From: Dipteris shenzhenensis
Taxonomy: Eukaryota > Polypodiophyta > Polypodiopsida > Gleicheniales
Direction: 5' to 3' (one strand)
NCBI GenBank assembly: GCA_047967505.1
Contig: CM106541.1
Length of the DNA stretch: 64,000 nt
The notes beneath the pieces were generated by a model. It made no database searches. It was given only the letters and a program-made list of their open reading frames with translations, and was not told the origin of the DNA. The translations under genes and the position numbers were made by a program. Shown one piece after another: positions 1 to 9,904 of this stretch; positions within the stretch are counted from its first letter, which is position 1, and every line of letters begins with the position of its first letter.

Positions 1-757
1 TCCTCTACTCTTCTCTAGCCACACCTCAACAATGCCATCAGTCCAGGTAATTAGTAGCATGCCACGCAAAGGTTGAAAGTTCATCATGACACATCACTAA
101 CTCATGCCATACTCTCACCGCCATGTAGCTACATCACCATGCCACATCATTGCCACATAGTCTAGCTTTTGCATCTCTTAGTAGCATGCCACGCAAAGGT
201 TGAAAGTTCATCATGACACATCACTAACTCATGCCATACTCTCACCGCCATGTAGCTACATCACCATGCCACATCATTGCCACATAGTCTAGCTTTTGCA
301 TCTGCATGGACTTTTATGAGCAACTCAGCCTCACTCTAAACTTGCCTGCAATTCATATACTTTTATGAGCAACTTAACCCCTCAATCTTGCAGTTTCCTC
401 TACTTTGCCTACAATGCAATCACTCCATGTAATTAGCAGCATGCCACACATCATGTCACATCAATAACTTTTTCCATAATCCATTGTTTCCTCTTAAAAA
501 GGATTCATCAAAATGTACTCTTCCCTTTATACTATAGCCTCCTCTACTCTTCTCCAACTGCACCTCAACAATGCCATCAATCCACGTAATTAGTAGCATG
601 CCACACAAAGGTTGAAAGTTCATCATGACACATCACTAACTCATGCCATACTCTCACCGCCATGTAGCTACATCACCATGCCACACATCATTGCCACATA
701 GTCTAGCTCTTACATCCACATGGACTTTTATGACCAACTTAGCCTCGCTCTATAGAG
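1..757. repeat. Short repeat cluster with a 127-bp tandem duplication
   Basis: The segment starting TTAGTAGCATGCCAC at 51 is repeated in tandem at 178 (period 127) and again, slightly diverged, at 590. The flanks also match: 1-50 resembles 540-590, and 299-342 resembles 712-757. The larger unit is therefore a few hundred bases long, with an internal duplication in its first copy. No coding capacity or terminal motif was seen. Confidence 0.85.
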
Positions 758-3700
758 ATAAGATCTACCATTGTTGATACATTCATTTTTCCAACACCAT
801 TTGGTCCCAATGTGGGTAACATGGTTGGCAATATTGCTAGCAAATTTGATGTTCATATTGGTGCTAAGATGAGAGTTAGTCTAGAGGCCATAGTTGGGGT
901 AAGATTGATGGGAATAGTGTGGAAGTCATAGGTGGTTGTACTCTTTCATAGATATTACTAGAGGCTACAGGCCACCAGTGTGTTTGGAATAGAACAAATT
1001 ATGCTATTTCAAAGAGGAATAAAAAGAGCATTGATACAAGACCTAACCCTAAAGGGTGCAATTGTATGTTTCATCTTCTTCTTCATTATCTCATGGTATA
1101 TAATTAGTATGTGTGTGTGCTTGTTTCCTTTCACTCTCTCTAGACTTCTATAATATGGTATTAGAGCCCTTGAATCCTTACATTTTCACCTACCTACTAG
1201 TCTTGTAGCTTGTGAGGAGACTATAACTTTGCTTTTTACAACATATTCATATGTTCTTTTAAGCTCAAGTTATTCATAGTTGAGGCCTTTAACTTCTTGT
1301 GTTTAAGTTCCATCATTTTTTGTTCAAATCAAGTTGGTTTTACAGGCTCTCAATGTCAAGGAGCTCACAGTAATCACTCTATAAAGAGCGTGTAACATGC
1401 GTGAGTAAGCACACATTTAAATAGCCCTATATTTAAATATTCACGTTTTTGTATAATTGTTTTCCCCTCTTCTATGTGTATATATGTTGCAATTTTGAGT
1501 TTAAAATTCCCTCAATACATATACATACCATTATTGTAATAGATAAGTGTTTTTTAAACACTCTATTGTCATTGTCTATAAATGGAAAATAAGGCCCCTA
1601 AATTAAAAAATCCCGTTCCATTAATGAGCTAGTACTATGTTACATGTTGTAAATAGTGATCACATTCGTTCAAGAGAGAGGAGGATTAACGCTTCTTTTT
1701 TTGTTTCTATGAGAGATACCTCATGTGCAGAGCTTCCTCCTTCTTTTATTGGAAATTGAAGTACCTTGAGCATTGAGAAAGAAAGTCATAGCATTTTGTT
1801 AAAGCCTTCTTCAAAATTCGCTGAGCTCTAGAGCACAAAGCTCCTTGATTTCATCGATTGTTCCTCTCTAATTGTTTTTAATTATGTATTGCACCGACCA
1901 CCTCCATTGCCTTATCTTTAATGTTGTAGCCCTTACTCCATGACATGCAGTAGACAATGCTGTACCTCTTGTCCTTATTCTAGCTATATCTACATCCTCT
2001 ACATGATAGCCTCACCTCTGCACATTGCATTAACACATGTGCCTCAATTTATAAATCTCCATACCTCTCTAGTATCCAGTATCAGAAATTAGAGCTAGCA
2101 CCGTTGTCCCCTCAACCCTATATTGTGTCACATGCATTTTCAACACCATCAACCTTGCTATCGAGCTTGATGAGCCTTGTTTGTGATCATAGCATATTTT
2201 TATTACCCATGAACCTTGATGCTACTCCTCAACTATAACAACCACAATTATTACCCTTGCAATGCTTATAAGCCATTGGACATAATGATTTCATGTTTGA
2301 TGCTCCTAATCGACTAACCCATGACCTAGCAACTTTATAGGAACTACCCCTTCAATTGTTGTCATCCCACTACAATTTTCATTACTTTGTATAGCTCTCT
2401 AGCTACCTAGTTATGTCCACAATCCTCTAGGACCATTTATGTTGCTATCTATGAAGTAGACCATCAGTATCATTATTGATCCTAACACCATGTGCCCCTA
2501 GCCTTATGCCACCAAGGTGATGATGATGGCAAGGAGCCCCAAGGCTTCAAGCCTCAAGGCCCTTTAGGGACCTTAGACCCTTAGGCCAAGGGAGAAAAGC
2601 TCCCATGGATGTTTTATGGCACCCAACACACTTAGTGCCAAACAAGGTAGTTGATGCTTATTGCCTCTGAATGCACTAGTTATTGCCCCAAATTATCTCC
2701 ACCTCACTCCCTTCGTCGCTCGTTATCGCCTTGCACTCCTTGCCACCTTCTCCCTTGGCCAATCCAACGTTGCTCCATCGGCGACCTCTTCTACAAGACC
2801 TACACCAACGAGTTTCTAGAGGCGAGGAGGGTTCCTAAGTCAACGAGTGTAGACAAGCAACGCTCTCTATAGTAGCGGCGGGCAACTCACTACACCCAAC
2901 AAGTACCTTCATCAATGAGCAAGATAGTGAATCTTGCTACAAGTGATGGCCCTATGGCATGCCAATGGCTCTACAACACACCAAGAGTGGATGACTAATC
3001 AAACGAGCAACAACGAGCACACACGAGCAACTTTCGTCGACGCTCTCAACAACACCGCAGTCGATGCTCACTCAAGTTTATCAACAACAGCATCTCCAAC
3101 ATAGCTAGCTCTAGGCTACAAGGACCATTTGAGATAGAAGAGACAACTTAGTGCCCTTCATTAGCTAGCAGTGCCCTCTCCATCTCCATTAGCCCCAGTG
3201 GCACTATCTCCATTGGCTTCATAGTAGCTCCCACAATCCACGACACATAAGCGATGCCTCCAAGCCTTCTGAGCAGTGACTCGATTGCCCCAAGACTTAT
3301 GACTAGCGACTCTCCACACAACAACGCCATCGACAAAAATTCGAGGAGAGACTCCAACGTAGAAACGACGACCTTATCCTTTTTGCACTCTCCTTTAAGG
3401 TTATCATTGTTTGACATATGGCAAACTTGACCATGGTTAAGTGTGTACTTTGGTTAAGACACACTCAAACTAAGTCAACATGACCTTGGGTTAAGTATAT
3501 GGTTAGATTAAAGTTTACCATGGTTAAGTTTCTTCAGGTTTGGGTTAACTCAGTTCAGTTAGAAGATTGCCACGTGGTATAGTGCCACCTAAGCACAGTC
3601 CCTTTGTAAGCACGGGCCTGTAAGCAACATGTGAATCCATATGCCACATCATCAAAAGGCCTCTTCTTCATAAAAACTTCGACAAGCCGTAACTTTCAAT

Positions 3701-3804
3701 CCAAAAAGAATTTGCACATGCTTCGAAATGGAAAAGTGATCGTCTTTTTGAGCTCTATGCACTGTCAAGTCAAAATCATTGTCTGCAATTAGACACTACC
3801 AGAT
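758..3804. other. Gene-poor stretch, no supported gene
   Basis: Only short ORFs occur (for example 2651-2872 plus and 3148-3417 minus), and none resembles a family I recognise. The stretch is probably old transposon sequence. The only structural hint is a primer-binding-site-like motif at 1155-1167. Confidence 0.6.
1155..1167 (+). other. Possible Ty1/copia primer-binding site
   Basis: TGGTATTAGAGCC differs by one base from TGGTATCAGAGCC, the usual plant copia site complementary to initiator methionine tRNA. It follows T-rich sequence that could be an LTR end. No matching second LTR was found, so this is a weak call. Confidence 0.35.
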
Positions 3805-4558
3805 TTGAAAACTTCTTCAGTTGGTAAGACCTTTGCAATGGCAATATGCACCCCAATTGTTGAGAAGTTCACCGAGGAAGGATTTCACACCTGGTCAACA
3901 CAAATGAGGTATCTCTTGATGCATCAAAAGCTTTGGAAGACTGTAAAAGAAGACATACCCACTACACAAAATGAGGCCTGGAAGAAAAAACATGAAGCAA
4001 CACTATCATTCATTGGTTTGCACTTGGGTCCAAACATAATTCATCATATAGACTCCAAGGATCATGCCAAAGATGCATGGGATGAGTTGAACACAATATT
4101 TGGTGCAAAAGCCAAAAACTAAAAAATTCATCTTAAGATTGAATTCTATGGTTTGCACATGAGCTTCAATGAATCCATGGCACAATTCATCAACAAAATC
4201 AAAAGCATTATGACCCAACTAGAAGGCATAAATGCAAAAGTAGGGAAAAAAGATGCACTTGCAATTCTCCCTAAAAGCATGCCTACAGAGGACAACGCAC
4301 CGACAACCACTTTGAAGAATCTCCCAGATCCAAAGTTTGAGGAATGTGTATTTTCTCTTCTTGAAAAAGAAAGAGAGTTGATGGCATCGACATCGACATC
4401 TACATCAACAGCAGCAGCAACAATGAAGAACAAGCATTGTTCAATAAAACATCAACGAAGTGTTATTATTGCGGAAGGATGGGTCACGACTCACTATCAA
4501 AGTGATTGCAGAGACTGAAGAACAAACCAAAGTGTCACAATTGCAAGAAGCTGGGATG

Positions 4559-4562
<4 letters not shown>
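3784..4562 (+). pseudogene. Ty1/copia gag relic
   Basis: The 5' part (3805-4122) encodes a copia-type gag N-terminus with FHTWSTQMRYLL and DAWDELNTIFG. It ends at a stop near 4120 and continues in the same sense from 4153 (FINKIKSIMTQLEG). Around 4459 there is a CCHC knuckle start (CYYCGRMGH), then another stop and a second CHNC motif near 4540. The relic is cut off by a TA microsatellite at about 4563. Stops and the missing protease, integrase and RT show it is dead. The family call rests on the gag pattern plus the knuckle. Confidence 0.75.

Positions 4563-4596
<34 letters not shown>
4563..4596. repeat. (TA)n microsatellite
   Basis: Pure alternating TA that interrupts the copia gag relic. 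Confidence 0.95.
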
Positions 4597-4598
<2 letters not shown>

Positions 4599-4755
4599 AA
4601 TACACACACACTATATATGATCCTTTTTTGAATACTTTTTAGTTAATTTATATTTTGAAGAGAGAGGCAGGGATGGTAATTCTTGAGAGGTATTAGCCAA
4701 TTTTCAGAACGTAACAATGGATGACAATGGAGCACATTGTGAAATTGCCTGTCAC

Positions 4756-4984
4756 CTGATATATGAAGCACAATTGAGGAGAAGATACTATCGAGTATTC
4801 TGTTAAGTTCAAGTTCAAACGATCTGTGGAAGAAAGTAGCTAGAAGAGGACCATACAATTTGCTCTCATAGTCCCAGACATCTTCACAAAAGAGAGGGCG
4901 CAATGAATTTTGGGAGAGAGACTTCATTGTGGCCTCCCACTCCGTTCTCTCTTCTATGTCTTGTAGACATTTCCAGGCTTGTAA
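4756..4984 (-). CDS. Possible orphan exon of an unidentified gene
   Basis: On the minus strand a 229-bp open segment is bounded by a good acceptor (pyrimidine-rich run ending TTTTCATTGCAG, exon from 4984) and a donor (ATCAG|GTGAC, exon end 4756). The reading frame encodes a hydrophilic, non-repetitive, helix-prone sequence with EERTEWEATMKSL, EDVWDYESKLYGPLL and ELELNRILDSIF. I do not recognise the family with confidence. A vesicle-tethering subunit such as COG1 crossed my mind but cannot be supported. No neighbouring exon was found, so this could be a fragment carried by a transposon. Confidence 0.3.
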
Positions 4985-5672
4985 CTGCAATGAAAATCAT
5001 GCAATCCTTCTCATCAATTGTAGGCGCTCATGCGTCGCAATCACGGATGCTGCCCATGAGCTGAATTTCTCATCAATTGCGAGCGTTGATGACGATGGTG
5101 ACGGTCTGATCCTTGAGGATGGTATGGATTGGGTGATGGAAGCTTTGCCAGACAATGGTGTTAGCGTGGTTGGAGAGAAAGAGGTTACTGAGACGAGCTA
5201 CTATTGGTATAAAAGAAAGGAAACCCATCATCCACTAGGCTCTTTCTTCAATCTTTCCTTCGAGTATAGAGCAGATGCACACTCATTGGTTGGTGAATGC
5301 CTCAAGGAACAAGGTGGGCTTGGAAGTTCCTCTGTAGCAGCCATACAAAACTATATGAGAATACAATACTCATGACACACTAAATGTGATTTCAAACATG
5401 AATGCATGATGGTTCAGCAGCCCAGAGATTAATGCAAGCATACTTACAATTTTTGTTTCAGAAAAGCAGATGCAAAGAGAATCCAAACTCGACAAAGATT
5501 AACGCAAAACTACTTACAATTGTGTTTTAAAAAGTAGATCCAAATAGAATTTAAATTCGACAGAGATCACAACAATACAAATATGTTATAGCATGTTGAT
5601 ACAAATCATTGAAAAATAGAGCATGCACTTGGGAAAATAGTTCAGATTTTTTCACAAATGCAGTAGAACGAA

Positions 5673-6306
5673 TTACCATCGCACACTTGGGCAATCTATC
5701 TTGGGTGCAATTCGTCCTAGTACAAGACTCTTGAAAGAACCTACCCAAGAATCTCTCCGGATCAAAAAATCTACATCGAGATTGAAGAGCTTCTTGACAG
5801 TTGTTGACAACAATGAGTGCTTGAATTTTGAAGAGGGAGTAGGGTCAAAGGTTCCATGCAAAACCGTTCCCTTCTCGATCTAGGGAAAGACTAGAAGGGT
5901 TGGTACATGCACACCTAGCCAATCAAATTTGAAGAAGCTACTAAATCATCAAGATAAGGGACGTTTGTAAGAGGCATGGCGACATGGTCAAAAAATCGAC
6001 CATGGTCATCATAAGTGATCATTACCAACATCTCATTCCACTGAGGACTAGCCCTTAAAGTCTCATACACCTCCTTCATGAGCTTTTGGCCTTCTGTTAC
6101 ATCATGAGAAGGATGTCATCATTTGCTTCTTTCATGTCATAATTAAGCGAGGAGCCTCCTGTGGCATCCTCCTACTGATGGAGCTTAGTCACATGTTTGA
6201 GTTGCCGAAATTCTTGTAGAACAGGACCGATGGCAAAATCTGGTAGTACACACCAAAAGAGAAACCAGATTCACCAATGGAGTCATATATCCTCTCAGGC
6301 TCACAT
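5673..6306 (-). pseudogene. Non-specific phospholipase C (NPC) pseudogene
   Basis: Read right to left on the minus strand, pieces follow the order of plant non-specific phospholipase C: IYDSIGESGFSFGVYYQ and FYKNF (about 6300-6200), a frameshift to RQLKHVTKLHQ, a deletion, then [15 protein letters not shown] with [21 protein letters not shown], a second frameshift, LGVHVPTL, and finally TPSSKFKHS with VKKLFNL and RRDSWVGSF. Active NPCs hydrolyse membrane phospholipids to diacylglycerol. The W of the conserved PWIE segment is replaced by a stop (minus-strand TAG at 5880-5882). The N-terminal catalytic part is absent and its upstream boundary coincides with a dispersed repeat. The copy is dead. 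Confidence 0.8.
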
Positions 6307-6386
6307 TGGCAAGTTTTTGAAACAAATCACCAAAAGATGATGAGAATTTAAATTTCATCTGGCATGTTGCTCATAGTGATTTTACT

Positions 6387-6463
6387 GGCAATCGACTATA
6401 ATTATGACTATTGACATTCACATAATATGCCAGTATCTTATCCATTTGCGAGACTTATCCTTG
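6387..6463 (+). repeat. Dispersed repeat, copy 1 (second copy near 7314-7392)
   Basis: The segment with ATTGACATTCA and TATGCCAGTATCTTATCCAT matches 7314-7392 with scattered substitutions. The shared block ends in GAGACTTATCCT in both copies. The short tract GGCAAGTTTTTG also occurs just upstream in both (6308 and 7289), at different spacing. Confidence 0.75.
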
Positions 6464-8576
6464 AGCCACTTGTCATAATCGTGGGCATTGATTTCAAGAA
6501 AATCTAACAGTGTGAAAAGCAAGGTGCAAAAGCATAGTTATGCTTTTCTCAAAAGGATGGGAGAAAAGCATAGAAGTGCTTTTTTATAAATCTATATAAT
6601 TCATAACAAGCACATGATTGTCAGCATTGTCTCTATCTTCAAGCAACATTGTGGTGAGGTTTGGTTGCTTGCAGTGTCTTCAACCAAGATTTCAAGGTAA
6701 GATTCTCTCCCAGTCGATGTGCGTTCAGTATTTTTTTTAATAGATTTGAGGCTGCGAGACAATTGAATGATTAGAGCTCTATGGGAATGATGCTAATTGA
6801 TCTATCTATCTGTCTATCACTCTCGTGTCATGTTAGCTATAGTGGAGACTATGTGGTGAGGTTGTTGGAAGATGTCCAACCTCTAGGACTTGGTGTTAAG
6901 TAGCTACAAGAAGCCAAAATGGATTTGTGTTTAAGAAGGTGCTAACACATAAGCGTAGCAAGGGCCTTGAAGAGATGAAGCCTAGCGTAGCATCGCCTTG
7001 GCATGTGAAGCTTTGGAGAGCCTCACGATGACCTTATGCTCTACTCTCACAAGCCTAGAAGCTTGACTTACTATAGTGTTCAAACTCCTATTTTCCCGAG
7101 GTTGGAGAAGCACGTAGTGCTGGCTAAGTGGAGAGTGAGAATGTTACGTGCTCTACTTCGGACTTCGTCTAATGATAGTTGTCTTTTTGTGCTGTCTAGA
7201 GTGTACTGAACGATCTGAGAATGTTGGAATCATCCCGCCCGCTCAAGGACACACGTAGATCCTCTCAAGAGGCTCTTAGGCTTAGATTGGCAAGTTTTTG
7301 GGATATTGTCTCTCGGCGTTCGACTACGATTACAACTATTGACATTCATGTAATATGCCAGTTTCTTATCCATTCGCGAGACTTATCCTCGGTGCTAATA
7401 TTCTCAACGTTTATATCCTCGGCGCTAATATTATTGGCATTATCTTGATACCCAGGGAAGGGCCCATTCCCTTGGATTATATCTCTTTGAGGAAGGAAGT
7501 GTGCCGCCTCCTACCCACACATACACTATGTGTGGTTATAATAATTATATATTATATATTATACTATTAATATTTTCAATAACTTGTCCATTCAAAATTT
7601 CTTGTTTTCGATCTGAATTCTTGCAACATTCCTATTGTTTAATGCATGTTATCGATGCGAGGGAGCAAGGAAATCCAAGATGGATGCAAGAGTGAAGGAT
7701 GAGGATACCTTTATTCATATGGTTGCAGTCCATGTGACAATATTGTATAAACTTACAATCAGGATAAGTTATTGTATTATATATTTGTTGAACTTTAACT
7801 TCTAAAATATGGGCATCACAAAATCAATAATAAATCACCACCCCTAACATTTGCAGGGAGGATCGGGTCCTAATAGATCCTGTGTCGCGTCTCATGTCCA
7901 CTATTTTACTCATTCTCTTTTTCCCTTAAAATTTGATAAAATAATAGTATTCAGCTTCAATTTTGAGTTAGTAGTTACGTGCTCCACGATGGAAAGGCTA
8001 CCTGTCACAAATCTAGTTATTTATATTGTAATCTTGAGTGTTTTCTATGTGTGCATGTGTGTGTGTGTTTAGAAGTTTGGTTTAATGAAAGACAACTAAA
8101 AATTCTTGAAATATTTGTGTGTGCGTGTTGGTATGTATGTCTATGTTTTTCGCAAATTTTCTCAAAACTACTCAAAGTTTCTTAAGTTTCATTAAAGGCA
8201 ATCTATGATCACAACTTTGAGACCGAGCGGAGCCGGTCTCTAGCGCATTGTAGATGGGTCAAGTTACTCAAACAACCCATTTGATCATATTTAAATCTTC
8301 TCTTAGGATCTAGTTACCCATAGATAGAGTGCCAAGGCCACTATAACTTAGTAAATTGAATCATAAATTGGGCAAAAAGTTGTTGATTAGATGGCCTCGA
8401 TGTTTGCTACTAGTAATTAGAAGTTCCACAGAAGAAGGATGAAATGCTCCACATCGATTGTTTCTAGTTGTTGATCAGATGGCCTCGATGTTTGCAGTAA
8501 TTAGAAGTTCCACACAAGGATGGAATACTCAACATCGATTGTTTCTCGGCCAATTTGCACTAGAGAAGATGGTGGA
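6464..8576. other. No supported gene; contains repeat copy 2
   Basis: AT-rich DNA with short unrelated ORFs. It includes the second copy of the dispersed repeat (7314-7392) and GT-rich runs near 8045 and 8120. I see no gene, RNA gene or complete element. Confidence 0.6.
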
Positions 8577-9502
8577 TGCTAATTCTTTGTTTGTTCAACT
8601 TTTCTCATCACGTCGATCAGAAACCCACCTTGGACGACTCTTGGCTGACTCTTTTCACATACAGAGCAACATCTAGCATTTCAGTCGTATTCTCTGAGAG
8701 CGAAAAACTGAATTTTTCTACAACTAAGATGCACAACAGGAACATGATACCGACAAGGACGGGAAAAGCCTTCGGGCTTTTGACTTCACACATGGTTAAG
8801 GCAACCCACCCTGGGGTGGATCTTACCAAATTTTTTTAGGTTGCCCTAAACGATGGTCAACTTAACGACACCCTACCTGGCTCAACTCAAACGGTAGTTC
8901 TCTCGATGACCTCGATCAACTTAACGCATGCTCTCAACACCCTAGCCAGTGCTCACATTATGAATCAACAAGTGTATGGTATACATGCTTAGAACATTTA
9001 CTTTGACAGCAAGCTTAGGCTCCGTGAACATGAGAGTGGCGGCGAGCAAAGCCGTGAGGCTTGCTTGTCCAAGCACAGCGTTATGGAGGCTGATAGAAGG
9101 AGGGTGCAGCTCCATTGAAGTAAGCTGCATTCGATACAAAGCAAAAAGAGAAGGCGGCCGTGAAAGGAGGCCATGTGGCAAAACGCATGCGCATGTTATC
9201 CCACATACAGTTGTGACAATTGACAATTCGATGGATGGAGAGAAGCTTAGCATCTCCCTCGATAAGGACGGGAAAAGCCTTCAACATGGCTAAGGCTCGG
9301 GTGGATCTCACCAAATTTTTTAAGGTTGCCCTAATTCTTTGCTCTATTGTTTGTTCTACTTTTCTCGTCACGTCGATCAGAAACCCACCTTGGACGACTC
9401 TTGGCCGACGCTTTTCACATACAGAGCAACATCTAGCATTTCAGCGTATTCTCTGAGAGCGAAAAACTGAATTTTTCTGCAACTGAGATGCACACCAGGA
9501 TG
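8577..9502. repeat. Two repeated modules in exchanged order
   Basis: Module X (GTCGATCAGAAACCCACC through GAGCGAAAAACTGAA) occurs at about 8577-8740 and 9334-9500. Module Y (AAGGACGGGAAAAGCC through AGGTTGCCCTAA) occurs at about 8752-8847 and 9264-9334. The order is X-Y in the first copy and Y-X in the second. The spacer holds an open but unrecognised stretch (8976-9293). No terminal repeats or coding homology were recognised. Confidence 0.8.
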
Positions 9503-9904
9503 TCCTTCTACATCTTTCACCGCTTAAAACGAGAACTGGGAAACACACGATTTTTTGGGGAGTCATGCTTTGTGGAATCATCATTGGGTGGAAGAACGGC
9601 TCGTCCTTTTTGAAACAAGGTGAAGTACATTCGTTCAACGGGCAACGAGCAGCATGCCTGCGAGATTATGGTGTGAAATGTGTAGGCCCGAACGGAACTG
9701 CTCCTTTATGCACTAGGACCCCATCTCTGAAGAGGCAGCAGTTATGTGATAAAATTTGTTGCGGCAGTCATACAGCTCCGTGTTGTACAGGCTTTGCTCA
9801 TCTACCGTTCATAAAATTCACCTTTTAGAGTTAATTGTTTGCTTTTGGATCCTCCTTCCAGCGGACTGCGCGAGAGATGGTTTAGAGAGGCAGTTGTGGA
9901 CAAA

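Noticed and set aside
4929-5375. 148-codon plus-strand ORF
   Set aside because: No recognised motif, and it partly overlaps the better-supported minus-strand exon-like segment. Likely a shadow.
9839-9904. Upstream extension of the PPR frame
   Set aside because: Open but without an ATG, and not similar to a targeting peptide. ATG at 9905 preferred.
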